Shown here: positions 8,725-16,957 of the stretch, in pieces
How positions within the stretch are numbered: the first letter of the stretch is position 1
Layout of the letters: every line of letters begins with the position of its first letter
Origin: Eubacteriales bacterium
Lineage (GTDB): Bacteria > Bacillota > Clostridia > Lachnospirales > Lachnospiraceae
Length of the DNA stretch: 48,904 nucleotides
Reading direction: 5' to 3'
Assembly (NCBI GenBank): GCA_030526005.1
Contig: JAUNDP010000016.1
Span: 4,103-53,006 of the forward strand
The notes under the pieces: model-generated
What the model was told of the DNA's origin: nothing
Database searches by the model: none
The model's input: the letters and a program-made list of their open reading frames with translations, nothing else
Position numbers and translations under genes: made by a program

Positions 8725-9594
8725 TCAACATTTAAATTTCGCTCTGATTTTCTTTTCTCCTTCCAGCAGACGTCTCTTCATCGTACTTTCCTCTTCTCCT
8801 ATCATCTCCTGAAAGTAATGCCACTCATCATAAATTCCCTGCCCATGAAAAACGTGGTATGCTCCTGCATCGCTTCCAAGAGCCATCGTCACATTTCGAT
8901 CCCACGCCCTTTTTATCTGCTGCGCATTGATCTCATATATTTTTTGGATGACGCGGTCATCGCAACGCCCGCTGCCTTCTAAATTTTTTACAGTTGCAAC
9001 CGTAGGAACCCACACCGTACCATGTTCTCTCATAGCCTCAATGGCTTCTTCTCCAATATAGTTTCCGTGTTCCACGCTGTCAATTCCCTCTTCTGCCGCA
9101 ATTTTTACGGTCTCATTTCCATTTACATGCCCCATAACTGCAAATCCTTCATCGTGCGCAATCGCAATCATCTCATGAATTTCCTCTCTCATAAGAGCAG
9201 AGCTTGTCAAAACTCCGACTTCATGAAAGTCCACAATCCCAGTCAACATGATTTTAATAAAATCTCCCTTTTGCCTCTTCACTTCTTTTACGAGCATTTT
9301 GTACTCTTTCCGATCAGAAAATCCTCTGCCTACAATTTTTCCATAATGTCCTTGCTTGTGAATTGCGAAAACAGGCGTTCTGTAGTCAATCCCATATTCA
9401 GAGGCAATCTCCTTCGCCTTTTTTGAGACTCCAAGTGCATCCCCTCCATCGCGCAGAAAGAATACTTCTCTTTCCCTGTAAATCTCCAGGCACGCTCTGA
9501 CAGCATCCTCCTGAACTCCTTTTTCATGAATTGACACTGCCTCTTTATAATTTTTTCCATCCATAATCAAATGTGCGTGACATTCTCCAAACAT
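8725..9594 (-). CDS. Amidohydrolase-family protein
   Basis: This 289-residue protein has the metal-dependent amidohydrolase fold. It shows the HxH motif (CHAHL, residues 5-9), a Lys in FIKIMLTG (probable carboxylated bridging lysine), the GHVNG and VEHGNYI histidines and an LGSDAG aspartate. These fit imidazolonepropionase/prolidase-like enzymes that hydrolyse cyclic amides or peptides. At 289 residues it is shorter than classic members (around 400) and lacks the small N-terminal beta-sandwich, beginning directly at the first metal motif, as in a clostridial subfamily. The ribosome site is weak. Substrate unknown. Confidence 0.8.
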   Translation of the reverse strand: MFGECHAHLIMDGKNYKEAVSIHEKGVQEDAVRACLEIYREREVFFLRDGGDALGVSKKAKEIASEYGIDYRTPVFAIHKQGHYGKIVGRGFSDRKEYKMLVKEVKRQKGDFIKIMLTGIVDFHEVGVLTSSALMREEIHEMIAIAHDEGFAVMGHVNGNETVKIAAEEGIDSVEHGNYIGEEAIEAMREHGTVWVPTVATVKNLEGSGRCDDRVIQKIYEINAQQIKRAWDRNVTMALGSDAGAYHVFHGQGIYDEWHYFQEMIGEEESTMKRRLLEGEKKIRAKFKC

Positions 9595-9675
9595 TTCGCC
9601 ATCTTCTTTCTTTTCAGATCTTCCCCGTGTCTAATTTATTACTTTTTTTATACATCCCTTTTATTCTATCATAAA

Positions 9676-9733
9676 TGCCAAAAAGATCCATATTCTTTTC
9701 ACCTTTCCAGATGATAACGAATATGAATCTTTT
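9676..9733 (-). terminator. Intrinsic terminator after the HAD phosphatase gene
   Basis: Arms 9719-9733 and 9681-9695 pair over 15 bp with one mismatch, and the minus-strand 3' arm ends in TTTTT. It lies just past the stop of the HAD gene. Confidence 0.65.
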
Positions 9734-9755
9734 GTACAATTTTTATATTTTTCTT

Positions 9756-10427
9756 TTAGATGATGTCTTCTGGAAGCAGCATTCTTTGCAGTTCTTCCAC
9801 TGTCTCTGCAATCATGACAGCTCCTGCTTTTTCCAGTTCGCCTTCCTCGGCATAGCCGAATCGAACGCCGATTCCGTCCAGTCCACAATTTTTCGCCCCT
9901 AAAATATCATGTTTTCGATCTCCGATCATGACGGCTTCTTTGGAACCTTTTTCCAGCCCCAATCGCTTCAGTGTCTCCAGGATAACCTCCTGTTTCTCAT
10001 CTCTTGTTCCGTCCAGCTCACTTCCAACGACAACATCAAAATAAGAATCGAGCTCATATTTTTTTAAGATCTGTTCTGCAAACACCCATGGTTTTGAGGT
10101 GGAAAGGGCCATAACTTTGCCTGCCCCTTTCAGTCTTTCCAGCATTGGAATAATTCCTGGCAGAACGCTGTTCTCAAATTTGCCAACCGTTGAAAAGCGC
10201 TCTCTGTATTTTTCAACTGCTTTCTCTGCATCCGCCTCACTCATTCCATAAAAGTTCTGGAAAGATTCTCGAAGCGGCGGTCCGATAAAGCAGATCAGCT
10301 CATCCAGGCTTTTCACCTCTATTCCGAAACTTTGCAATGCATACTGTACGCATCGTGTGATTCCTTCTTTCGGATCTGTCAATGTCCCGTCCAGATCAAA
10401 CAGCAAATAGTTATATTGCTTTTTCAC
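9756..10427 (-). CDS. HAD-family hydrolase, phosphoglycolate phosphatase-like
   Basis: This 223-residue HAD subfamily IA phosphatase has motif I DLDGTLTD (catalytic Asp pair at about residues 10 and 12), an alpha-helical C1 cap, motif II ALSTSKP, a Lys in EKQEVI, and motif IV MIGDRKHDILGAKNCG. The closest named types are Gph/PpaX-like phosphatases; some members act on nucleotides. The start codon is GTG at 10427 behind AGGAGG. It sits 17 bp after nrdD on the same strand, so it is probably co-transcribed with it, which would fit a nucleotide-related role but does not prove it. Confidence 0.9.
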   Translation of the reverse strand: MKKQYNYLLFDLDGTLTDPKEGITRCVQYALQSFGIEVKSLDELICFIGPPLRESFQNFYGMSEADAEKAVEKYRERFSTVGKFENSVLPGIIPMLERLKGAGKVMALSTSKPWVFAEQILKKYELDSYFDVVVGSELDGTRDEKQEVILETLKRLGLEKGSKEAVMIGDRKHDILGAKNCGLDGIGVRFGYAEEGELEKAGAVMIAETVEELQRMLLPEDII

Positions 10428-10444
10428 TGTTTTTCCTCCTGCTT

Positions 10445-12577
10445 CTACATCGATTTTCTCTCTGCAATCTCAGCCATTTTCGCCTCATTTAACCGTGTAT
10501 CTCCATGGACACGGCTGTAAGACAGATATCCGTTCATGCGGTCAATTTTTGTCAGGTTTTTTGATCCGCATACAGGACATACATCCATTTCCAGCTCCTG
10601 ATGACCGCAGTCATCGCAATAGGCCAGAGATAAATTCACCCCTTCGTAGTATCCAAGCGCCATTGCTCTGCGAATCAGGCTCTTGATCGCCTCAATATTA
10701 TAATCAATCGGATAGCGCACATATTGAATTTTTCCGCCATTGCACAGTTCCCAGAATCTTCCTTCCAGATCCTGTTTCTCAATCGGCGTCAGATTCTCTG
10801 TCACATGGCAGTGGAAACTGTTGCTCACATATGGACGATCCGACACATTTTCCACGATTCCAAATTTCTTTCTGAACTGTTCTACCTGAAGACCGCAAAG
10901 ACTCTCAGCTGGTGTTCCATAAATAGCATACAGATGACCATCTTCTTCTTTAAACTGTGTCACCTTATCATTGATATAAGTCAGCACTTCAAGTGCAAAC
11001 TGTCCATCTTCTGCAATCGATTTGCCATTGTACAGTTCCTGCAGCTCGTTCAGCGCAGTAATTCCAAAAGATGCCGTCATCGGTTTCAAAAGCGGCTTGA
11101 TTTTCTCAGACGGTTTCAGATGACCGCCATAAAATCCACCTTCACAATAAGCAAGAGGATTTGTGGATGCTTTCATCTCTCCCAGATACTCATACGTACG
11201 AATATGCAGATTTCGGATCATCTCCAGATAATAGTCAAGCACTTCATAGAAATCTCTGCTCTCTGATCTAGATTTCGCCAGAATCATCGGCAGATGAAGA
11301 CTGACTGCGCCTATATTAAATCTTCCTACAAATACAGGGGAATCCTGCTCATCAGCCGGGTACATTCCGCCTCTTTCATACCAAGGACTTAAAAATGCAC
11401 GGCATCCCATCGGGCTGATCACTTTTCCATATCGTTTGTACATACTGGCAATATACCCTTTGCCGCTCATGGACAGCCAGTCCGGATACATTGTCTTTGC
11501 AGAACATTCAACGCCTTCCTCAAAAACATCTTCATTTATTTTTCCGGCTCCGTGAATATTTTCATCATATAAAAATACAATTTTCGGAAACAGAACCGGT
11601 TTTCTGTTATTTGGTTTTCCCTGACCTTTTCTGTGAACCTGAAGCAGGGAGATCGACGCCATTTTTTCAAATTCTGATGTGCCAAGTCCCAGTGTGACTG
11701 TCACAAAAGGATAATCCCCTCTTGAGGAACCGACAGTATTCAATTTATATTCAATTCCCTGCCATCCCTGTTCAAAGTCTCGTCTTATTTTATCATACGC
11801 ATACTGCTGCGCCTGTTCTTCATATCCTTCCCATTCCGGCCGTCCATACTTTTTAAACTCTTCCACATAGCGATGAAAACTCTTTTCTGCATATGGTGCA
11901 AGTACCTTATCGACCTCCGGAACAGTAAAGCCGCCGTACTGCTGGGCAGCCGTGCTTAAAATGATATCCCCCATCACATCAAAAGCCGTATCCAGTGACT
12001 TTGGCTCATTGTACCAGACATTTCCCATCTCAAATCCGCCTTTTAAGACGTTTGCAATGTCAAACAGGCAGCAGTTCATTGTGTCAAGACGCGCAGACTG
12101 GTCATGGATGTAGATATATCCATCTTTACATGCCTGAAGTTCACTTCGTGTCATAAAAAATTTACGATAAAGATTTTTATTCAGCTCATTAAAAATCAGG
12201 CTTCTCTTCGTTGCGACAAGAGCGCTGTCCGTATTTGCATTGCTCTTATCTCCTATGTAGCGGATAGACTGACTTTTTGTATATACATCGTCCATCATAT
12301 GAATAAAGTCTTGTTTATAATTGCGGTAGTCGCGATAGCTCTTTGCCACATTCGGATTGACATGCTCCAAAGCGCCTTCTACAATGTTGTGCATCTCCGG
12401 AATAGAAATTCCTTCCTTATGCATCTGTTCTGCACGTTCTTTTGCGAATGTGCAGATATATTGAATCTCATCATCTGAAAATTTGTATAAGATACGTGCG
12501 GCCGACTTATTGACCGCTGCAATAATCTTTTCTATATTAAATTCCTCTCTCGTCCCATCTTTTTTGATTACATACAT
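10445..12577 (-). CDS. nrdD: Anaerobic ribonucleoside-triphosphate reductase (class III)
   Basis: This 710-residue oxygen-sensitive glycyl-radical enzyme makes dNTPs from NTPs without oxygen. It begins with an ATP-cone allosteric domain (MYVIKKDGTREEFNIEKI, about residues 1-95). The catalytic barrel follows, and the C-terminus has a zinc site (CDDC with CPVC) and the radical loop RMNGYLSYSR with Gly683. The activating radical-SAM enzyme NrdG is not adjacent in this window. The ATG at 12577 has AAAGGAG nine bases upstream. A promoter and an AT-rich inverted repeat lie in front. Confidence 0.97.
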   Translation of the reverse strand: MYVIKKDGTREEFNIEKIIAAVNKSAARILYKFSDDEIQYICTFAKERAEQMHKEGISIPEMHNIVEGALEHVNPNVAKSYRDYRNYKQDFIHMMDDVYTKSQSIRYIGDKSNANTDSALVATKRSLIFNELNKNLYRKFFMTRSELQACKDGYIYIHDQSARLDTMNCCLFDIANVLKGGFEMGNVWYNEPKSLDTAFDVMGDIILSTAAQQYGGFTVPEVDKVLAPYAEKSFHRYVEEFKKYGRPEWEGYEEQAQQYAYDKIRRDFEQGWQGIEYKLNTVGSSRGDYPFVTVTLGLGTSEFEKMASISLLQVHRKGQGKPNNRKPVLFPKIVFLYDENIHGAGKINEDVFEEGVECSAKTMYPDWLSMSGKGYIASMYKRYGKVISPMGCRAFLSPWYERGGMYPADEQDSPVFVGRFNIGAVSLHLPMILAKSRSESRDFYEVLDYYLEMIRNLHIRTYEYLGEMKASTNPLAYCEGGFYGGHLKPSEKIKPLLKPMTASFGITALNELQELYNGKSIAEDGQFALEVLTYINDKVTQFKEEDGHLYAIYGTPAESLCGLQVEQFRKKFGIVENVSDRPYVSNSFHCHVTENLTPIEKQDLEGRFWELCNGGKIQYVRYPIDYNIEAIKSLIRRAMALGYYEGVNLSLAYCDDCGHQELEMDVCPVCGSKNLTKIDRMNGYLSYSRVHGDTRLNEAKMAEIAERKSM

Positions 12578-12650
12578 TGCAGCTTTCTCCTTTACCAGAT
12601 GTTGTATCTATTTTTTATATATCGTTATTTTTTAACAATATGTAGATCCT

Positions 12651-12679
12651 AGTATATACCTAAATTCCTGTTTCGTAAA
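12651..12679 (-). promoter_or_regulatory. Promoter of nrdD with downstream AT-rich dyad
   Basis: On the minus strand TTTACG (12674-12679) and TATACT (12651-12656) are 17 bp apart. Just downstream, 12619-12627 and 12633-12641 form a 9-bp dyad with one mismatch. It does not match the NrdR box well enough to be called one. Confidence 0.55.
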
Positions 12680-12697
12680 GAGAAATTTTTTGTACTT

Positions 12698-14059
12698 TTA
12701 CCTTGTGATGTTCCGCACCCACTTTCCTGTGCGGTAACGCCATGTGCTGAACGGGATCTTTAAAAGCTCATCGCTCATCAAGATCATATAAACTACAAGC
12801 GGTGGAAATTTCAGCCAAAATGCAGCGATAGATCCCACCACAAGACAGAATCCCCAAAGCATACCGACATCAATATACAATCCGAATTTTGTATCTCCTC
12901 CTGCTCGGAAAATGCCAACAATCATCGTACAGTTATACGATTGTGCCAGTGCAAAATATGCCATGACAAACATCATCACATTCAGATAACTTTTTGCCTG
13001 ATCGCTCAGATTCATATTTGCCTGCACAAATGGTGAAATCATTAAGATTAATGCGCCTCCTGCCGCGCCGACGATGACTGCAAGTTTGATAAACCGTTTG
13101 CTGTAAAGACGTGCAAAATTTTCTTTTCCCTCTCCGATCGCCTTTCCGATTACAATCGCAGTTGCGTTTGACAGACCAAAGCTGATGACCATTGCCAGCT
13201 GACGCACGACTTGTGCTACGGAGTTTGCCGCAACCATGGAGCTTCCCAGATGTCCGATGACAGCCGTCAGCATGGAGGTGCCTGTTCCCCAGAGCAATTC
13301 ATTGATTAATACTGGCATCGCAAATACCAGAAAATCTTTCTGCAGCTTTTTGTCTCTCACAAATAAGTCCTTGATTTGAAAGCGAACTTCTTTGTTTTTA
13401 AATTTAGCATACCACATCACAATAGCAAATTCTGTGACTCTTGCAACAAGTGTACCGATCGCCGCTCCACGGATTCCCAATGCCGGACATCCAAACAGCC
13501 CGAAGATAAAAATACTGTTTAAGACAATATTGACAACAAGCGAGATCGAATATACAACAGTTGAAATGATCACACGTTCCACACTTCTCATCAGGTTCAG
13601 ATAAACCATGGTAATTGCTGTAAAAATATAAGAGATTCCTACAATTTTTAAGTAAGACACACCAGCCTCAATGACTTCCGGTTCCGATGTAAAAATCTTC
13701 ATAATCGGATATGGAATGGTATACACGGCCACTGTAAACAAGATCCCTACAAAAATCGCAATCCGCATTGCCATTCCCAATACTTTCTCTATTGTTCTCG
13801 TATCTCTTTTGCCCCAGTACTGGGCTGTCAAAACAGCTGCCCCTGATGTCAGTCCGAAAAAGATCAGGGACATGATAAACATCACCTGACCTGCCAGTGA
13901 AGATGCGGACAGAGCAGTTTCTCCAACCTTGCCGAGCATAATAACATCGGCAGACTGAACTCCCACATTGATTAAGTTCTGCAGCGCCATCGGCAGTACA
14001 AGCGTACACACCATCCGATAAAACTGTTTCTTTTCCTCTTTACTGTTTAATTCTACCAT
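12698..14059 (-). CDS. MATE-family multidrug/cation exporter
   Basis: This 453-residue polytopic membrane protein has about twelve hydrophobic segments. It opens with FYRMVCTLVLPMALQNLINVGVQSADVIMLGKVG, the standard MATE N-terminal block, and repeats the pattern in the second half (FAMPVLINELLWGTGTSMLTAVIGHLG). MATE proteins export drugs or metabolites using Na+ or H+ gradients; the substrate is not predictable. I start it at the ATG at 14059, the usual MATE start, although the nearest ribosome-like sequence (AAGGA) is about 13 nt away. The longer in-frame extension would run through the upstream terminator hairpin and is rejected. Confidence 0.9.
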   Translation of the reverse strand: MVELNSKEEKKQFYRMVCTLVLPMALQNLINVGVQSADVIMLGKVGETALSASSLAGQVMFIMSLIFFGLTSGAAVLTAQYWGKRDTRTIEKVLGMAMRIAIFVGILFTVAVYTIPYPIMKIFTSEPEVIEAGVSYLKIVGISYIFTAITMVYLNLMRSVERVIISTVVYSISLVVNIVLNSIFIFGLFGCPALGIRGAAIGTLVARVTEFAIVMWYAKFKNKEVRFQIKDLFVRDKKLQKDFLVFAMPVLINELLWGTGTSMLTAVIGHLGSSMVAANSVAQVVRQLAMVISFGLSNATAIVIGKAIGEGKENFARLYSKRFIKLAVIVGAAGGALILMISPFVQANMNLSDQAKSYLNVMMFVMAYFALAQSYNCTMIVGIFRAGGDTKFGLYIDVGMLWGFCLVVGSIAAFWLKFPPLVVYMILMSDELLKIPFSTWRYRTGKWVRNITR

Positions 14060-14112
14060 TCTTTTTTCTGTATCCTTCCCTTTCCTACTGTATTTTGAAA
14101 TTTTTACAATAG

Positions 14113-14151
14113 AAAAGACTGCAGCCAGTTTCTCTGGCTCAACAGCCTTTT
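14113..14151 (-). terminator. Hairpin terminator between the lipoprotein deacetylase and MATE genes
   Basis: An imperfect stem-loop has an inner AGCCAG/CTGGCT stem around AGAAA and an outer AAAAGG/CTTTT-type extension. It lies 36 bp past the deacetylase stop. The T-run is poor, so read-through into the MATE gene is possible. Confidence 0.5.
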
Positions 14152-14186
14152 CCTTTCTCGTATTATATTTTCTTAAATACGATCTG

Positions 14187-15512
14187 TCAAGTAAACGCCG
14201 GACGCGAAGGATCCAGTATTTCGGCCGGATCAAAGAATTCTTTCTGATACTCTCCATTGTGATACAGATTGTATCCATCGAAATTTCTTCTGCTCTGACG
14301 CATATAATTTCCTTCTATCGACAAGAATTCATTTGTCCCCCAAACGCCGCAGAAATATTGAAAGCCTGCTTCTCGGAGCAGATCCAGTTTCTCACTCGGA
14401 TATTCTACTTCTGATCCATACGGATAGATGAAAATATCGGTCTCGCCCACAAGACTTTCTACCTCTGCTTTCCACTGCTGAATGTCCTCCAACGTACTGT
14501 TTTCATCAATGATTCCAAAATCATCATGTCCATAACTGTGACTGGCAATCTCCCATCCTGTCTCCCGCAGCCGTTTTGCAATTGCTCTCACCTGCTCGCA
14601 GTCTTCCTCATACGTCTCGGAATCTTTCTGATTTGTCCGATAACCAAACGCTCCCTCATATCCTGTCTCTCCTACAATGCCCTTGGCGCCTCGCAGTGAA
14701 AAATCCGGATGCTGTTTCACAAATTCATCCAGAATCGGAATGACATCATAATTTCCAATCAGCTCATTTCCCTCTGCATCTATGTACAAATTTTTCACAT
14801 CCCCGTTTTCATCCAGCACAAGTCGCTGGGCAAATCCGTCATTTTTCATATAATCATAATAATTGATATCATCCAGCGAGAGAACAAATGGGATCTTTCC
14901 CTTTGGCACAGAAGGATAATTCTGTACGAGCGTCACCTCTCCTGTCTCCTCATCGACAACCTCCTCCACAAGCTCATGGATATTGATCAGGACATATCCC
15001 CTCTCATACATACTCTCCATCATTGCTTCAAATTCCTCTGTCGTCGTCATCCAGTAATTGTATCCTTCTTCCATCGCATCGCCGTCAAAAGCTCGCTCTG
15101 TATCTACAATCAAAGAATGAAAAAAAATGTGGGGGATTGGTCCTGTGTATACTTCCATCTCACTTTGCCCCTTTTGGCATTCCACTTTCGCCTCAATGAC
15201 CCGAATATCTTTTTCATTTTCTTCCGGTACAGAATTTAAAGCTTCCATTGCTTTTTCATAGTCCATGCTGTCTATATACTCCTGAGCATCTCCAAGTGTT
15301 GCCAGAAGCGCATTTTCTTTTTCCTCTTCGATCTTTTGCAGCTGCTGTTCCGCCTTCATTTTTGGTGTTTCCACCGGTTCGTTGTTTTCATACATTCCGG
15401 TTGTCCCGATCGCCTCCGCAATCTGATTATTTAACTTTGCCTTGCTGCATCCTGACAGCAAAAACATACATAACGCTGTCATCGCGCCAGCCATCATTCG
15501 TCTCCCTTTCAC
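14187..15512 (-). CDS. Lipoprotein polysaccharide deacetylase (NodB-like)
   Basis: This 441-residue exported protein has a signal peptide ending in the lipobox LLSGC, so it is probably anchored to the membrane outer face. A helical, acidic region (about residues 25-110, SMDYEKAMEALNSVPEE, TPR-like) precedes the NodB domain. The catalytic features are LSLDDINYY (FDDG-like), the SHSYGHDD histidine box, and the IYPYGSE and YFCGVWGTN segments. It probably trims N-acetyl groups from peptidoglycan or another surface glycan. The preferred start is GTG at 15512 (GGAG with AGGAG upstream); two ATG codons 15-18 nt downstream are alternatives. It has its own promoter and a long structured leader. Confidence 0.85.
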   Translation of the reverse strand: MKGRRMMAGAMTALCMFLLSGCSKAKLNNQIAEAIGTTGMYENNEPVETPKMKAEQQLQKIEEEKENALLATLGDAQEYIDSMDYEKAMEALNSVPEENEKDIRVIEAKVECQKGQSEMEVYTGPIPHIFFHSLIVDTERAFDGDAMEEGYNYWMTTTEEFEAMMESMYERGYVLINIHELVEEVVDEETGEVTLVQNYPSVPKGKIPFVLSLDDINYYDYMKNDGFAQRLVLDENGDVKNLYIDAEGNELIGNYDVIPILDEFVKQHPDFSLRGAKGIVGETGYEGAFGYRTNQKDSETYEEDCEQVRAIAKRLRETGWEIASHSYGHDDFGIIDENSTLEDIQQWKAEVESLVGETDIFIYPYGSEVEYPSEKLDLLREAGFQYFCGVWGTNEFLSIEGNYMRQSRRNFDGYNLYHNGEYQKEFFDPAEILDPSRPAFT

Positions 15513-15696
15513 CCTGCTTTCTCCTCTCCAAATTGTTCCGATATCATTTCTTTTATCCCTCATAATCTGCCAGGCAAAACCTCTCGCCACATGAAAAAGT
15601 AAACTTCTGTCTTTTTATTCTGCTGATCCTGTTTTAACACTCCCCATAGCGAAAGCAAGGGGGTTTACGACGTATGTGATAAACCCTCTTTTTGTT
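15513..15696. ncRNA. Structured leader / possible small RNA upstream of the lipoprotein deacetylase
   Basis: The interval holds no gene but two strong hairpins: a GGGTTTA/TAAACCC stem (15661-15667 with 15680-15686), and CCCC/GGGG (15642-15645 with 15659-15662) around an inner GC-GAAA-GC. Read on the minus strand they begin the roughly 178-nt leader of the deacetylase mRNA. Read on the plus strand the first becomes a GNRA-capped hairpin and the second a terminator followed by TCTTTTTG. I match it to no known riboswitch and cannot decide the functional strand; a plus-strand promoter is not obvious. Confidence 0.35.
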
Positions 15697-15725
15697 ATTA
15701 TATCCAAATTTTTCGCCAAATACAA
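15697..15725 (-). promoter_or_regulatory. Promoter of the lipoprotein deacetylase gene
   Basis: On the minus strand TTGTAT (15720-15725) and TATAAT (15697-15702) are spaced by 17 bp. The predicted start lies right before the first leader hairpin. Confidence 0.6.
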
Positions 15726-15819
15726 CCCTGTTTCCTCTATTTTCGCCATAGTCCGACTTTTTTCTTTTAGATCTATTTTACTTTATTTCTTTACCATATC
15801 ATCAATTTAATATTTTTCC

Positions 15820-15848
15820 TTGGCAAAATAGCACTTTATTGATATAAT
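15820..15848 (+). promoter_or_regulatory. Promoter of asnA
   Basis: TTGGCA (15820-15825), 17 bp, TATAAT (15843-15848). The mRNA leader is only about 28 nt, so no T-box or riboswitch can lie between this promoter and asnA. Confidence 0.75.
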
Positions 15849-15882
15849 AGGAAAATATTATGAAGAAGGAAGGATGAGATCT

Positions 15883-16893
15883 ATGGAAACTTTTTGTATT
15901 CCAAGTGGCTATCAGTCACAGCTGAACCTGCACGATACACAGGTTGCAATCAAAACCGTCAAAGACTTTTTTCAAAAGTCTATTTCTGATAATCTGAATC
16001 TGCTGCGTGTTTCCGCACCACTTTTTGTGACACCGCAGTCCGGATTAAATGATAACTTAAACGGTGTGGAACGTCCCGTCTCTTTCGGCATCAAAGAACA
16101 AAATGATGCACCTGCTGAGATTGTCCATTCTCTTGCAAAATGGAAACGGTATGCCTTAAAGAAATATGGGTTTTCCTACGGAGAAGGACTGTACACCGAC
16201 ATGAGTGCAATCCGCCGTGACGAGGATACCGACAATATTCATTCTATCTATGTAGACCAGTGGGATTGGGAAAAAATCATAAAAAAAGAAGAACGCAGTG
16301 AAGAGACATTAAAAGACATTGTGCGCAAGGTATATAAATCTTTAAAAAAGACCGAAAAATATATGGCTATCCAATATGATTACATTGAAGAGATTCTGCC
16401 AAAAGAAATCTTTTTTATCACAGCTCAGGAACTGGAAAATCTGTATCCTGACTGTACTCCAAAAGAACGGGAATATAAAATTGCAAAGTTAAAAGGAGCT
16501 GTATTTATCATGCAGATCGGAGGAACACTCGCCTCCGGTGAAAAACACGATGGCCGCGCTCCTGATTATGATGACTGGAACTTAAACGGAGATATCATTG
16601 TATATTATCCGGTGCTTGATATTGCTCTTGAACTTTCTTCCATGGGAATCCGCGTCGATGAAGATTCTTTGGCAAAACAGCTTTCTTTAAGCGGATGTGA
16701 AGACCGCAGAGAACTGCCGTTTCAGAAAGCAGTCTTAAATGGTGAACTTCCTTATACGGTCGGCGGCGGAATCGGTCAGTCGCGTATCTGTATGTTCTTT
16801 CTCAGAAAAGCCCATATCGGTGAAGTACAAGCTTCTCTTTGGCCGGATCACGTTGTAGAACTGGCTGAAAAAAATGGCATTCACCTGTTGTAA
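15883..16893 (+). CDS. asnA: Aspartate-ammonia ligase (asparagine synthetase A)
   Basis: This 336-residue cytoplasmic enzyme makes asparagine from aspartate, ammonia and ATP. It is a class II aminoacyl-tRNA synthetase-like fold with the AsnA hallmarks LLRVSAPLFV, GLNDNLNGVERPV, AKWKRYAL, GLYTDMSAIRRDE with HSIYVDQWDWE, and the C-terminal GGGIGQSRICMFFL. Length is normal (about 330). Start: ATG at 15883 with AGGAAGG nine bases upstream; the in-frame ATG at 15874 lies on the ribosome site. It is monocistronic and convergent with dapL. Confidence 0.97.
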   Translation: METFCIPSGYQSQLNLHDTQVAIKTVKDFFQKSISDNLNLLRVSAPLFVTPQSGLNDNLNGVERPVSFGIKEQNDAPAEIVHSLAKWKRYALKKYGFSYGEGLYTDMSAIRRDEDTDNIHSIYVDQWDWEKIIKKEERSEETLKDIVRKVYKSLKKTEKYMAIQYDYIEEILPKEIFFITAQELENLYPDCTPKEREYKIAKLKGAVFIMQIGGTLASGEKHDGRAPDYDDWNLNGDIIVYYPVLDIALELSSMGIRVDEDSLAKQLSLSGCEDRRELPFQKAVLNGELPYTVGGGIGQSRICMFFLRKAHIGEVQASLWPDHVVELAEKNGIHLL

Positions 16894-16894
16894 T

Positions 16895-16940
16895 AAAAAA
16901 AGCTGCCGCACTAAGGTAAAAACTTAATGCGGCAGTCTCT
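16895..16940. terminator. Bidirectional terminator between asnA and dapL
   Basis: A 13-bp stem with one mismatch (16903-16915 with 16923-16935) and a 7-nt loop. The minus-strand side runs into CTTTTTTT, a strong terminator for dapL; the plus-strand T-run is weaker. Confidence 0.8.
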
Positions 16941-16957
16941 TCTGATTAAAATTTTGT

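Noticed and set aside
12619-12660. Possible NrdR boxes in front of nrdD
   Set aside because: The AT-rich dyad and ATATGTAGAT-like sequence share only a few positions with the NrdR consensus, and the pair spacing is not the usual one.
15699-15882. T-box leader for asnA
   Set aside because: The asnA promoter lies only about 35 bp before the start codon, and there is no T-box bulge sequence.
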